Below are positions 33,008 through 41,759 of a DNA stretch of 64,000 bases, piece after piece (position 1 is the stretch's first letter; each line of letters opens with the position of its first letter). Location of the stretch: assembly GCF_016765675.1 (NCBI RefSeq), contig NZ_JAESWB010000005.1, forward strand, positions 231,996 to 295,995. Direction: 5' to 3'. The DNA comes from Neobacillus paridis (lineage in GTDB: Bacteria > Bacillota > Bacilli > Bacillales > Cytobacillaceae). Made by a program: the position numbers and the translations under genes. The notes beneath the pieces are model-generated. The model was not told the DNA's origin, did no database searches, and worked only from the letters and a program-made list of their open reading frames with translations.

Positions 33008-34408
33008 TTGGCAGAAAATGAAAAAAAACTTGGATTGGTTTCGCTGATTGCCCTGGTTATTGGTTCAATGATCGGCGGCGGAGCGTTTAATATCGCTTCT
33101 GATATGGCCTCGGGGGCCAGTGCCGGAGCGGTCATTCTTGGCTGGATCATCACCGGGATCGGAATGATCACCTTAGGCTTATCATTTCAAAATTTAACTA
33201 ATAAACGGCCTGATTTGGAGGGTGGTGTCTTTAGCTATGCCAAAGCAGGTTTCGGAAATTATTGGGGGTTCAACTCAGCTTGGGGTTATTGGTTATCGGC
33301 ATGGCTCGGCAATATTGCGTTTTTGACGTTATTATTTAGTGGGATTGGCTATTTCATACCAGTATTTACCGGAGGAAATATTGCTTCGATTATCGGCGCG
33401 TCAATCATCCTTTGGCTCATGCATTTTTTGATTTTACAAGGGGTTCAGTCGGCAGCACTGGTGAATCTGGTGGTAACCATTGGCAAGCTTGTTCCAATTA
33501 TCCTTTTTATCATCATAACGATCTTTGCCTTTAATCTCGATACATTCACTCATGATTTTTGGGGTAAAAATGCCTTTAATCTATCCGATGTGTTGAGTCA
33601 GACGAAGAGTACCATGTTAGTAACCCTCTGGGTATTCATCGGAATTGAGGGGGCAGTTGTTCTTTCCAGCCGGGCCCAGAATATGAAAGATGTCGGAAAA
33701 GCAACGGTCATTGGGCTGCTTTCTACCTTGGTTATATACGTATTGATTTCCCTGTTATCCTATGGAATTATGTCACAGGCAGAGCTGGCAAAATTAAAGA
33801 GCCCTTCCATGGCTTATGTATTAAAAGACGTTGTCGGACCTTGGGGAGCCGCAATCGTAAATTTAGGGTTAATCGTTTCCCTATTGGGAGCTTTATTAGG
33901 ATGGACATTATTGGCTGCGGAGCTTCCTTATGTCGCGGCAAAGGATCGCATCTTACCAAAGTATTTTGCCAAAGAAAATAAAAATAAAGCTCCGGTCAAT
34001 TCGTTAATTATTACCAATGTATTAGTACAAATTTTCTTGCTTACCTTGTTAATATCCGATAAACCATACCAATTTGCCTATTCATTAGCCAGTTCAGCGA
34101 TACTAGTGCCATATCTTTTCTCTGCGCTCTATCAAGTAAAATACAGCAGCCAGCAAAAAAATACCGGGCAAATGGTAATCGGCATCATTGCATCCATCTA
34201 TGGAATCTGGCTGTTATATGCGGCAGGACTAAGCTATTTAGTGTTAACTTCATTGTTGTACGCAATCGGTATTTTTGTCTTTCGATACGCCCAAAAGGAA
34301 AATGGCCAGAAGACATTTAAAACCTTTGAGCTTGTCTGGGCGATTATATTCATCATTCTAGCACTTGTCGCCATTATTATGTTAGCAACAGGACAAATCA
34401 CGACTTAG
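33008..34408 (+). CDS. arcD: Arginine/ornithine antiporter
   Basis: A 466-residue amino acid-polyamine-organocation (APC) superfamily antiporter with 12 or more helices, exchanging external arginine for ornithine. Helix 1 has [20 protein letters not shown], matching the ArcD/BA3 group, and [20 protein letters not shown] follows. The TTG at 33008 has AAGGTGG five bases upstream; the ATG at 32993 lacks a site. It precedes arcC by 12 bp. Confidence 0.9.
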   Translation: MAENEKKLGLVSLIALVIGSMIGGGAFNIASDMASGASAGAVILGWIITGIGMITLGLSFQNLTNKRPDLEGGVFSYAKAGFGNYWGFNSAWGYWLSAWLGNIAFLTLLFSGIGYFIPVFTGGNIASIIGASIILWLMHFLILQGVQSAALVNLVVTIGKLVPIILFIIITIFAFNLDTFTHDFWGKNAFNLSDVLSQTKSTMLVTLWVFIGIEGAVVLSSRAQNMKDVGKATVIGLLSTLVIYVLISLLSYGIMSQAELAKLKSPSMAYVLKDVVGPWGAAIVNLGLIVSLLGALLGWTLLAAELPYVAAKDRILPKYFAKENKNKAPVNSLIITNVLVQIFLLTLLISDKPYQFAYSLASSAILVPYLFSALYQVKYSSQQKNTGQMVIGIIASIYGIWLLYAAGLSYLVLTSLLYAIGIFVFRYAQKENGQKTFKTFELVWAIIFIILALVAIIMLATGQITT

Positions 34409-34420
34409 GAGGACAAATAA

Positions 34421-35380
34421 ATGGCAAAAAAAATTGTTGTAGCACTTGGCGGGAATGCCATCCAAACTGGTAATGGTGCCACTGCCGATGACCAAAAGCA
34501 GGCCTGCTTAAATACAGCAAAACAGTTGGTAAAATTAATTCAAGAAGGACATAAACTGATCATTGCTCACGGAAATGGACCGCAGGTAGGAAATATTGTC
34601 CTGCAGCAGCAAATGAATCAAAGTGACAAGCTTCCGGCAATGCCGCTCGATACTTGTGGTGCGATGAGTCAGGGGATGATTGGCTATTGGCTGCAAAATG
34701 CCCTTTATGAAGTATTTCATGAAAATGGAATTGACAAGAATGTCGTAACGTTAGTGACCCAGGTTCAAGTGGATGCCAATGATCCAGCCTTCCAAAATCC
34801 AACTAAACCAATCGGTTCTTTTTATACAAAAGACGAAGCAGATCATTTAGTTCAAACGAAAGGGTATAAAATGAAGGAAGATGCCGGACGCGGTTATCGC
34901 CGGGTCGTGCCATCCCCTAAACCGGTGGATATCATTGAAAAGAAGGCCATTATCGATCTGATCGAGAGTGACAATATTGTCGTTGCCAGCGGCGGCGGCG
35001 GGATCCCTGTCTCTAAAGACAATAACAAGCTTATTGGTGTCGAAGCGGTTATTGATAAAGACTTTGCCTCGGAAAAATTGGCAGAATTAGTCGATGCCGA
35101 TGTCCTTTTAATCTTAACAGCTGTGGAAAATGTGGCGATTAATTTTGGTAAACCTAATCAGGAAAATCTAACGAATCTTTCTGTCAGCAAGGCGAAACAA
35201 TATATAGACGAGGGACAATTTGCTCCTGGAAGCATGCTGCCGAAGGTTCAAGCAGCCGTACAATTTGCTGAATCGAAGAAGGAACGACAAGCGATTATTA
35301 CATCTCTTGACCACGCTTACGAGGCAGTAAGCGGAAAAACAGGTACGATCGTCGCTCAGAAGGAGCCGGTTTTAGCGTAG
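34421..35380 (+). CDS. arcC: Carbamate kinase
   Basis: A 319-residue carbamate kinase making ATP from carbamoyl phosphate and ADP, the energy-yielding step of the deiminase pathway. Motifs are [12 protein letters not shown] at the N-terminus, [20 protein letters not shown] and [14 protein letters not shown] precedes the ATG. It is the last gene of arcABDC, followed by a strong terminator. Confidence 0.95.
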   Translation: MAKKIVVALGGNAIQTGNGATADDQKQACLNTAKQLVKLIQEGHKLIIAHGNGPQVGNIVLQQQMNQSDKLPAMPLDTCGAMSQGMIGYWLQNALYEVFHENGIDKNVVTLVTQVQVDANDPAFQNPTKPIGSFYTKDEADHLVQTKGYKMKEDAGRGYRRVVPSPKPVDIIEKKAIIDLIESDNIVVASGGGGIPVSKDNNKLIGVEAVIDKDFASEKLAELVDADVLLILTAVENVAINFGKPNQENLTNLSVSKAKQYIDEGQFAPGSMLPKVQAAVQFAESKKERQAIITSLDHAYEAVSGKTGTIVAQKEPVLA

Positions 35381-35389
35381 AAAACATTA

Positions 35390-35434
35390 GTTACCCAAGG
35401 ATGAGGCTATTTCTTTCCTTGGGTAACTTTTTTA
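35390..35434 (+). terminator. Terminator of the arc operon
   Basis: A 12-bp perfect stem (GTTACCCAAGGA / TCCTTGGGTAAC) with a 14-base loop is followed by seven T's. Confidence 0.85.
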
Positions 35435-35465
35435 GCCATTCCCCCTTCCTACCTCTATTCCAAAA

Positions 35466-35695
35466 CATTTTGTGCAAAAATTGCAGTTCTATTTGTTTTT
35501 TGCCGATATCTCCCCCAAAATTGCAGATATATTTAATTTTTTGCCGATATCCGCTTCAATTTTGCTGATATATTTCTAAATGCACCCCTGGCCAAAAATT
35601 GAAGTTATCGTAATTTTTTTGCAAATATCCAAATCCATTTTGTGGATATCTTCCAAATAACACGCCCCGCCGAAAAGTTGCAGATATATCTGACT
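35466..35695. repeat. Degenerate ~40-bp intergenic repeats
   Basis: Four to five imperfect units alternate AAAATTGCAG(ATATAT) and TTTTGCCGATATC. Clear copies of the first lie at 35477, 35517 and 35675; clear copies of the second at 35501 and 35542, with decayed versions to 35650. The period is 40-41 bp. It fills the gap between the arc terminator and the guaC promoter and has no open frame. Confidence 0.6.
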
Positions 35696-35712
35696 TTTTT
35701 CAAAAAATAATT

Positions 35713-35741
35713 TTGACATATCCGTTAAAATATTGTACATT
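35713..35741 (+). promoter_or_regulatory. guaC promoter with PurBox-like sequence downstream
   Basis: TTGACA, 17 bp and TACATT form a good sigma-A promoter 64 bp before the ATG. TACGAACGTTT immediately downstream (35750-35760) resembles a PurR box (CCGAACATT-type), which would fit purine control of guaC. Confidence 0.5.
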
Positions 35742-35804
35742 ATCAAATGTACGAACGTTTTTTATTAAAATTTGTTTCATTATTCGTGTTTAGGGGTGTA
35801 ATAT

Positions 35805-36788
35805 ATGGATACAGTATTTGATTACGAAGATATTCAACTAATTCCCGCAAAATGCGTGGTTAAAAGTCGCTCAGAATGTGATACCAGTGTAACCTTTGGT
35901 AAGCATACATTTAAATTGCCGGTTGTTCCGGCAAATATGCAAACGATCATCGATGAAAAAATAGCTGCTTTTTTAGCGGAAAATGGTTATTTTTATATCA
36001 TGCATCGTTTTCAGCCGGAAAAACGGCTTGATTTTGTCAAAGATATGCAATCACGGGGGTTAATTGCCTCCATCAGTGTCGGTGTAAAAGAAGACGAATT
36101 TCAGTTCATTCAGCAGCTGGCGAAAGAAAATCTGGTGCCGGAATACATTACGATCGATATTGCCCATGGACATTCCAATTCTGTCATCGAAATGATTCAG
36201 CATATTAAGAAATACCTGCCAGACAGTTTTGTTATAGCCGGAAACGTCGGCACCCCAGAAGCAGTCCGGGAATTAGAAAATGCCGGAGCAGATGCCACAA
36301 AAGTCGGAATTGGCCCAGGAAAAGTTTGTATCACGAAAATCAAAACCGGCTTTGGTACCGGCGGTTGGCAATTAGCAGCCCTAAGATGGTGCGCGAAGGC
36401 TGCCAGCAAGCCTGTGATTGCTGACGGCGGAATCCGAACACATGGAGATATTGCCAAATCGGTTCGCTTCGGAGCTTCGATGGTGATGATTGGCTCATTA
36501 TTCGCCGGGCATGAAGAATCACCCGGTGAAACGTATGAAAAAGATGGAAAAATCTATAAAGAATACTTTGGTTCTGCTTCGGAATTTCAAAAAGGTGAGC
36601 GCCGAAATGTCGAAGGCAAGAAAATGTATGTGGAATACAAAGGTCGTTTAATCGACACTTTAATTGAGATGGAACAGGATCTCCAGTCCTCTATCTCTTA
36701 TGCCGGCGGAAGAAAATTAAAAGACATTCGGACGGTTGACTATGTTGTCGTGAAAAATTCCATTTTTAATGGAGATAAGATTTATTAA
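35805..36788 (+). CDS. guaC: GMP reductase
   Basis: A 327-residue GMP reductase of the type without CBS domains, converting GMP to IMP with NADPH in purine salvage. It has the IMPDH/GMPR TIM-barrel signature [20 protein letters not shown] containing the catalytic Cys (about residue 174), and [17 protein letters not shown] in the phosphate-binding loop. Length equals B. subtilis GuaC. TTAGGGGTG precedes the ATG. It is monocistronic. Confidence 0.92.
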   Translation: MDTVFDYEDIQLIPAKCVVKSRSECDTSVTFGKHTFKLPVVPANMQTIIDEKIAAFLAENGYFYIMHRFQPEKRLDFVKDMQSRGLIASISVGVKEDEFQFIQQLAKENLVPEYITIDIAHGHSNSVIEMIQHIKKYLPDSFVIAGNVGTPEAVRELENAGADATKVGIGPGKVCITKIKTGFGTGGWQLAALRWCAKAASKPVIADGGIRTHGDIAKSVRFGASMVMIGSLFAGHEESPGETYEKDGKIYKEYFGSASEFQKGERRNVEGKKMYVEYKGRLIDTLIEMEQDLQSSISYAGGRKLKDIRTVDYVVVKNSIFNGDKIY

Positions 36789-36804
36789 TAAAAAAACTTC
36801 CTTA

Positions 36805-36838
36805 GGGAGCGAGTTGCTTTTAAACTCGCTCCCTTTTG
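36805..36838 (+). terminator. guaC terminator
   Basis: GGGAGCGAGTT / AACTCGCTCCC, an 11-bp perfect stem followed by TTTTGCTTTCTT. Confidence 0.8.
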
Positions 36839-36925
36839 CTTTCTTCCTTTATACCTTCCATCATTCCACAATCCACTAACAAATTTCCTTCACTAGAATC
36901 GATCTGTTAAAAAAATTCAATTTTT

Positions 36926-37027
36926 CCCGCCTTAACGGGCAGTAAGACCCCCAGCTCAAGAGTCCAAGTCTACAAGGAATCTAGGTGGGGGATGAAGAAA
37001 ACCCCCACTGATGGAAGTTTCACTTTA
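36926..37027 (+). mobile_element. IS200/IS605-type right-end remnant (omega-RNA-like) without tnpB
   Basis: The stretch has a CCCG-CCTTAA-CGGG hairpin, then GTAAGACCCCCAGCTCAAG, a GTGGGGG / CCCCCAC hairpin (36985-36991 / 37002-37008) and the end ATGGAAGTTTCACTTTAT. This order matches, from memory, the 3' end of Bacillus IS605-family tnpB elements, where it encodes the guide (omega) RNA scaffold. No tnpA or tnpB frame is present, so it is a solo end or PATE-like relic. Confidence 0.5.
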
Positions 37028-37122
37028 TATGTAACAAAACTGTAATACTAATCTAGCGAACGGTTTCATAGAAATAGAAACAATCCAAGAGTTCTTATTT
37101 ATTTGCTAGGAGGGAAAGTAAA

Positions 37123-37731
37123 TTGAAAAAACTAGTTGCGACTCTAACAATCGTATTATCGATTCTCTTTGCTTCACCAGCATTTGCTTATACAGTGAAA
37201 ACCGGGGATACCATGACAAAGATTGCCAGGGAAAATCATCTTACATTAGCGGAATTAGCAGAACTGAATCCGCAAATTCGTAATCTTGATTTGATATACG
37301 AGGGACAAACTATCCATACGATCAAACAAAAACTGAAACCGGCAAAGCAAAAAGCGAAAATGGTTGTCGGCTATTCGAAGGTGGAAATCGATTTACTTGC
37401 CAGATTAGTAAGAGCGGAAGCGGAAGCTGAGCCGTATAGGGGAAAAATAGCTGTCGCCTGCGTTGTCCTAAACCGAGTAGCAAGCCCGGCTTTTCCTGAC
37501 ACAATAAAAGAAGTAATCTATCAGAAGCGGCAGTTTCAGCCAGTTCAAAACGGCCAAATTAATAAACCTGCTGATGAAGCTTCTATCAAGGCTGTACGGG
37601 AAGCGCTGAAAGAGAAACGGCAGATTGCGAGAGATTCGCTATTTTTCTATAACCCCACGATTGCCACCAGCCGTTGGCTCGATTCTCGAGAGACTACACT
37701 GGTCATTGGCCATCATGTATTTAAAAAATGA
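37123..37731 (+). CDS. Secreted LysM - SleB/CwlJ-type cell wall hydrolase
   Basis: A 202-residue exported wall hydrolase. Residues 1-22 are a signal peptide ending in AFA. Residues 23-66 are one LysM domain (YTVKTGDTMTKIARENHLT) for peptidoglycan binding. Residues about 93-200 form the Hydrolase_2 (SleB/CwlJ) catalytic domain (LLARLVRAEAEAEPYRGKIA with the catalytic Glu, then VVLNRVASPAFPDTI). SleB-type enzymes act on spore cortex; vegetative relatives with LysM exist, so the stage is uncertain. The start is TTG with TAGGAGGG nine bases upstream. It is monocistronic. Confidence 0.82.
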   Translation: MKKLVATLTIVLSILFASPAFAYTVKTGDTMTKIARENHLTLAELAELNPQIRNLDLIYEGQTIHTIKQKLKPAKQKAKMVVGYSKVEIDLLARLVRAEAEAEPYRGKIAVACVVLNRVASPAFPDTIKEVIYQKRQFQPVQNGQINKPADEASIKAVREALKEKRQIARDSLFFYNPTIATSRWLDSRETTLVIGHHVFKK

Positions 37732-38045
37732 ACCCCTTATAATTCTGTAAAAAAAGATGTGGTTAGGTTCCATGATGAAATTATCAACAGAACCACCCTT
37801 TATCTCCATCCATTACATTCCTAAAAAATAAGTCTGGTTATTCATCATCAGATAATCCATATTACACCACAACATCAATACATTTTAATGATCATGAGAG
37901 ACAACCGTAGTCAACCTTTGAATGATATTCCCCACAATACATCTCCTGACTATGCCTCATGTTGTGATTGAAGCGATAAACTTTTCAGATGAATTATGTT
38001 AGACTTGGATTATTCCAGATAAATAAACTTTAAGGATGATGACTG
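37732..38045. other. Non-coding gap downstream of the wall hydrolase
   Basis: A hairpin with arms GTGGTT and AACCAC plus GGTTC / GAACC (37759-37797) follows the hydrolase gene and may be its terminator, though it lacks a good T-run. The rest is AT-rich, with nothing recognised except the ribosome site of the next gene. Confidence 0.35.
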
Positions 38046-38717
38046 TTGAACAAACGAATTGTTGTATCGTGGAGCGGTGGAAAAGATGGCTGTATGACCT
38101 TACATACCTTGATTGAGCAAGGCTACGAAGTAATCTCCCTAGTTACGACGGTACCGCAGGAATTAGAGCGGACTTTCGGCCATGGGGAGCGAACAGAGAT
38201 GATCCGCTTGCAGGGAGAGGCGCTTGGGATTCCTGTCCATTTTATCGAATGTACTTTTGACAGCTATACTGACAAATTTATTGAAGCAATTCAATATTTG
38301 AAACAACAATATCACATTAGCGCCATTGCCTATGGAGATTTATATTTGGATGGTCATCGCCAGTGGGGTGAAAAAGTTGCCGAGGCTGCAGGAGTCGTAG
38401 CACTTTACCCGCTTTGGACTAAAGAAGAGGCCGCGCTTGAAGCACTTAGAAACTACGTCAAATCGGGCTATCAAGCAGTTGTCATTCGAGTCCGTGATGA
38501 TGTATTGGATGAATCCTGGCTAGGCAGACAAATCGACCAGTCTTTTTTACGTGATATCCAGAAAACGGCAAGCTGCCCGATGGGAGAATCCGGCGAGTAT
38601 CATTCATATGTCTATGACGGGCCATTATTCGCCAAAAAGATCCAATTGGAAGGAGAAGAACTCATCCAGCTGGAAACTACAAAAAAACTAGAATTTAAAA
38701 ACTTTCGGCTCGTATAA
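38046..38717 (+). CDS. Dph6-related ATP pyrophosphatase
   Basis: A 223-residue N-type ATP-pyrophosphatase (adenine nucleotide alpha hydrolase fold) related to diphthine-ammonia ligase Dph6. It has the PP-loop VVSWSGGKDGCMTL at residues 5-18, AIAYGDLYLDGHRQWGEKV in the middle and the family-specific CPMGESGEYHSYVYDGPLF at about 178-196. Bacteria lack diphthamide, so the bacterial member must act on another substrate; none is established. The start is TTG with AAGGATGA seven bases upstream. A terminator follows. Confidence 0.75.
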   Translation: MNKRIVVSWSGGKDGCMTLHTLIEQGYEVISLVTTVPQELERTFGHGERTEMIRLQGEALGIPVHFIECTFDSYTDKFIEAIQYLKQQYHISAIAYGDLYLDGHRQWGEKVAEAAGVVALYPLWTKEEAALEALRNYVKSGYQAVVIRVRDDVLDESWLGRQIDQSFLRDIQKTASCPMGESGEYHSYVYDGPLFAKKIQLEGEELIQLETTKKLEFKNFRLV

Positions 38718-38739
38718 GATATTATAAATAAATACGCGG

Positions 38740-38767
38740 AAAAGGCAGCCGCTACGGCCGCCTTTTA
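38740..38767. terminator. Shared terminator between Dph6-like gene and small-ORF operon
   Basis: AAAAGGC-GCCG / CGGC-GCCTTTT with one bulged base on each arm and loop CTAC. It lies between convergent units and overlaps the stop codon of the 47-aa gene. Confidence 0.6.
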
Positions 38768-38908
38768 TTCCTTGTTATCAGATTGTTTGATAGTTACCCG
38801 CTTGGGCCGTTTTGGATAGCCATTTTTTCCTTCATCATCCGGTCCGGTAAGATTTTTTCTTTGGTCAAGAACATTTCCGGTATACTCGATTGGTCTTTGA
38901 TCTTTCAA
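38765..38908 (-). CDS. 47-aa hydrophilic small protein
   Basis: TTG start with GAGGTG five bases upstream; 47 codons then stop. The protein begins MKDQRPIEYTGNVLDQRKNL and is strongly charged (KRPKRVTIKQSDNKE at the end), with no hydrophobic segment. No family recognised. It is the last member of a minus-strand series of small genes (39490-38765), separated by 40 bp from the preceding one. Confidence 0.45.
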   Translation of the reverse strand: MKDQRPIEYTGNVLDQRKNLTGPDDEGKNGYPKRPKRVTIKQSDNKE

Positions 38909-38948
38909 GTGTTCACCTCATTCATGGTTGTAAAATTCCCATCGGCTT

Positions 38949-39083
38949 TTAGCTTTTCTTTCCTTGAAATTTAAGTTTCATTTCGGCATCGCTCATATTA
39001 GGCTGTTGCCGGGGCTCCGATTTTCTAAGTGCCTTTTTCAACTCAACGGTGGCGTCATCGCCGGTATTATATCGTTTATCCAA
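38949..39083 (-). CDS. 44-aa hydrophilic small protein
   Basis: TTG start with AAGGGGTGA about five bases upstream. The protein MDKRYNTGDDATVELKKALR continues to MSDAEMKLKFQGKKS. It is charged and probably unstructured or helical. No family recognised. It follows the 88-aa gene by 54 bp; a GTG nine bases earlier in frame is an alternative start. Confidence 0.45.
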   Translation of the reverse strand: MDKRYNTGDDATVELKKALRKSEPRQQPNMSDAEMKLKFQGKKS

Positions 39084-39137
39084 AGAAGTCACCCCTTTTT
39101 GCTTTTAGTATGAGTTGATTTCCCTCATTCATGCATT

Positions 39138-39404
39138 TTAGTAGCCATTCATTAAATGAAGATTATCATAGAGAATACTGACATAACGAATAATCGTTTC
39201 CAGCCAAATCTTCTCATTTGTACTAAGAGTTTCACCGTCTTTTAATTGAAGAAAAAGATGGTAGGCTTTTTCGTCCTCTTCCGCCATTTTTATATAGTAA
39301 TCCCTAGTGACACTTTGAATTGTTCCAACTGGTTTGCGGTTCTTCTCGTCCGAAAGCGATTTTTCCACAATCCCACAGTTTTCCGGATGTAATACATCGT
39401 TCAC
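39138..39404 (-). CDS. 88-aa protein of unknown function
   Basis: An 88-residue acidic protein. Its C-terminal half looks helical (YYIKMAEEDEKAYHLFLQLK, then LSTNEKIWLETIIRYVSILY). The GTG start overlaps the stop of the 29-aa upstream frame (AAGTGAACG), so it is probably translated by coupling; its own ribosome site is weak. If a frameshift joined the two frames, the product would be about 117 residues. No family recognised. Confidence 0.5.
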   Translation of the reverse strand: MNDVLHPENCGIVEKSLSDEKNRKPVGTIQSVTRDYYIKMAEEDEKAYHLFLQLKDGETLSTNEKIWLETIIRYVSILYDNLHLMNGY

Positions 39405-39490
39405 TTCATGTCCCCGCCGTCACTTAGGACGGGGACCACCCGTGCTTCCGCGATTACTTGAAAGATATCTGTATTGTTATTCCCGGTCAT
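39401..39490 (-). CDS. 29-aa leader-like small protein
   Basis: ATG at 39490 with GAGGTGG six bases upstream, 29 codons (MTGNNNTDIFQVIAEARVVP and on to GGDMK), TGA. The stop overlaps the GTG of the 88-aa gene by four bases. The strong ribosome site and coupling argue that it is translated. It is the first member of a four-frame operon of tiny proteins. Confidence 0.45.
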   Translation of the reverse strand: MTGNNNTDIFQVIAEARVVPVLSDGGDMK

Positions 39491-39542
39491 AGATACCACC
39501 TCACTTAAACGCCTTCAGATTTTACTTTATAGGAAAATGATA

Positions 39543-39590
39543 ACAAAAAAAACGCAAATAAATTGCGGTTAAATGCAACTTATTTGCGTT
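39543..39590 (-). terminator. Terminator of the FMN reductase gene
   Basis: AACGCAAATAA / TTATTTGCGTT, an 11-bp perfect stem with an 18-base loop, followed on the minus strand by eight T's. Confidence 0.7.
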
Positions 39591-39605
39591 ATTAGTATGA
39601 AAAAA

Positions 39606-40145
39606 TTATTCAGCAACAAATTGAACAAAGCGGTCGATTACCTCATCGACAAATTGAACTGTTGCTTCATCTGTTAATCTTCCGCTTTCTGGGTCAAATT
39701 TTATACTGGCTTGGTTAATCAGAATTTCATTCCCTGCTGGCGGAAACAGTTTAACCTGCATCGCTGTTAAAATTTGCCGAATGTGAAGCTGAGCCCGAAT
39801 AGTACCCATTAACCCGGTAGCTGCCCCTGCCGTCATGACCGGTTTGCCTATCAGAACTTTATCAACACGGGAAAGCCAATCAAGTGCATTTTTCAATACG
39901 CCTGGGATCGACCAATTATATTCTGGGGTTATGATGATGACCCCATCCGCCTCATTTACCTTTCTTTTAAAATCAACTACTGATTGCGGAGGGTTATTTT
40001 CCTCATCCTGGTTATAAAATGGCAGTACACGAAGATCAAGAATTTCCAAATCAAATTTATCCAAATTTCGTTCCTGAATGGTGGCTGCCAAATGCCTATT
40101 GTAAGAATCCTTTCTTAAACTACCTACGATCGCGACAAGTTTCAA
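39606..40145 (-). CDS. NAD(P)H-dependent FMN reductase (chromate/quinone reductase family)
   Basis: A 179-residue flavodoxin-like reductase. The FMN phosphate loop is GSLRKDSYNRHLA near the N-terminus, and PEYNWSIPGVLKNALDWLSR (about residues 75-94) is the family hallmark of YieF/ChrR-type NAD(P)H:quinone reductases. These reduce quinones, azo dyes or chromate using FMN. The TTG at 40145 is preferred because AAGGTG lies eight bases before it and it places the beta strand directly at the start. Monocistronic. Confidence 0.8.
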   Translation of the reverse strand: MKLVAIVGSLRKDSYNRHLAATIQERNLDKFDLEILDLRVLPFYNQDEENNPPQSVVDFKRKVNEADGVIIITPEYNWSIPGVLKNALDWLSRVDKVLIGKPVMTAGAATGLMGTIRAQLHIRQILTAMQVKLFPPAGNEILINQASIKFDPESGRLTDEATVQFVDEVIDRFVQFVAE

Positions 40146-40300
40146 GTTTTTCACACCTTTTCTGATTGGATTGTACGACAATAATTTGATTATAGTAAAA
40201 CAGAGCGCTAATTCTCAACCAATATGCCTTTACTTAAAGAATTTCGCGTAACTCATCATTCATTCTTTTTTAAAAATTTTCCTAAGTATTGAAGATTTTA

Positions 40301-40330
40301 AAAAACATCCCCACCAAAGGTGAAGATGTT
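40301..40330 (-). terminator. brnQ terminator
   Basis: On the minus strand AACATCTTCACC-TTT-GGTGGGGATGTT is followed by T's, 10 bp beyond the brnQ stop codon. Confidence 0.65.
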
Positions 40331-40339
40331 CACATAAAT

Positions 40340-41719
40340 TTAAATAGCACTTTCTGTTTTTTTCTTAAATCCAACTTTATAATATTTTCGGATTCTTACG
40401 AATAACCCTGTTAGCAAAATCGTAACCAGAACCGGAACCAACCAGCCCAATCCTTGGTTGTAAAACGGCAGAACGCTTTGATAAAATCCGATTACCGATG
40501 ACATCCAGCCAAAATAATCAATTTTAACGAGCTGACAAAATGTTTTCAGTCCATCAATGATACTGATGAAAAAGGTAACGACGATGGCAGCAACATAGAC
40601 AATACGCGCATGATAAAATAATTTTGAAACAAAGGTAAGCATCATTAGGGCAACTGCTAACGGATATAAGAACATTAACACAGGGATTGAAAAATTAATG
40701 ATATTTGCCAAGCCAAAATTAGCAATCACGAATGATACTCCCGAAAACAGTAAAACAAACATTTTATAGCTGATTTTAGGAAATATTGTATGGAAATATT
40801 CACCACAAGCGGTGACTAATCCGATGCTTGTCGTCAGACAGGCTAGAATGATAATAATCGATAACATCACACTTCCTAACGAACCGAAATAGTGTGAGGC
40901 GGCTTTTTCGAGGACAGGCCCCCCTGTATCAAACAAGCCAAACGTCCCTGTACTTGCCGCACCTAAGTAGGCAACACCGACATAAATGATGCCGAGGAAC
41001 AATACCGCTATAATGCCGGATTTTGCCGAAGTAATCAGAATTCCTCGTGACGACGTTACCCCCATCGAGCGAACCGCGTTAATGACGATAATCCCAAATA
41101 CTAACGACGCCAAAGCGTCCATAGTGTTATATCCTTCCATAAAACCTTTGACGAACGCTCCGTGTGCATAAGACGCTTGCGGTGCTTCAATCGCTCCGAT
41201 TGGTTTAACAAAAGCCATCACCAATAGGATAAAAAGTAAGATGAGAATCCCCGGAGACAAGATTTTCCCAACATTATCGACAATCTTAGCCGGGTTCAAT
41301 GAGAACCACATCGTTACAATAAAGAACAGTAAGGTGAAGATAAATAATCCGACTTGACCGAAGCCTTCACCGACAAACGGAGCAATTCCAATATCATAAG
41401 CAACAGCCCCAGTCCTTGGAGCTGCAAAAAATGGTCCAATAGTTAAATATAAAAGTGCCGTAAAACAGACACCGTAAAGTGGATGAACTCTGCTGGCCAG
41501 CTCCTGCAAGTTTTTACTACCTGACACGCCCATTGCTAAGATGCCAAGAAACGGCAGGCCGATTCCCGTTACTAAAAATCCCGCTACCGCGAACCAAACA
41601 TTTGATCCTGCCTGCTGACCGAGCGAAGCCGGAAAAATTAAGTTTCCTGCCCCAAAAAATAAGGCAAATAACATCACTCCTATAACGAAATACCGTGAAA
41701 ATGGTAACTTGTTTTGCAT
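40340..41719 (-). CDS. brnQ: Branched-chain amino acid:cation symporter
   Basis: A 459-residue LIVCS-family carrier with 12 helices, importing Leu, Ile and Val with Na+ or H+. Signatures are FALFFGAGNLIFPASLGQQAG near the N-terminus (e.g. FGAGNLIFPASLG) and GPFFAAPRTGAVAYDIGI. TAGGAGG lies eight bases before the ATG. A CodY-like box overlaps the leader at 41738-41752, in line with CodY repression of branched-chain carriers in Bacillus. Confidence 0.92.
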   Translation of the reverse strand: MQNKLPFSRYFVIGVMLFALFFGAGNLIFPASLGQQAGSNVWFAVAGFLVTGIGLPFLGILAMGVSGSKNLQELASRVHPLYGVCFTALLYLTIGPFFAAPRTGAVAYDIGIAPFVGEGFGQVGLFIFTLLFFIVTMWFSLNPAKIVDNVGKILSPGILILLFILLVMAFVKPIGAIEAPQASYAHGAFVKGFMEGYNTMDALASLVFGIIVINAVRSMGVTSSRGILITSAKSGIIAVLFLGIIYVGVAYLGAASTGTFGLFDTGGPVLEKAASHYFGSLGSVMLSIIIILACLTTSIGLVTACGEYFHTIFPKISYKMFVLLFSGVSFVIANFGLANIINFSIPVLMFLYPLAVALMMLTFVSKLFYHARIVYVAAIVVTFFISIIDGLKTFCQLVKIDYFGWMSSVIGFYQSVLPFYNQGLGWLVPVLVTILLTGLFVRIRKYYKVGFKKKTESAI

Positions 41720-41737
41720 TAAAAGTGTTCCTCCTAA

Positions 41738-41752
41738 AATAATCTGAAAATT
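41738..41752 (-). promoter_or_regulatory. CodY-like box upstream of brnQ
   Basis: On the minus strand AATTTTCAGATTATT matches 13 of 15 consensus positions and sits just 5' of the brnQ ribosome site. Confidence 0.55.
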
Positions 41753-41759
41753 CCTACTT

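Noticed and set aside
39415..39440. GGGTGGTCCCCG on the minus strand, resembling a T-box antiterminator (GGGTGG-ACCGCG)
   Set aside because: There is no upstream specifier stem, no competing terminator and no amino acid gene downstream; the bases are codons of the 29-aa frame.
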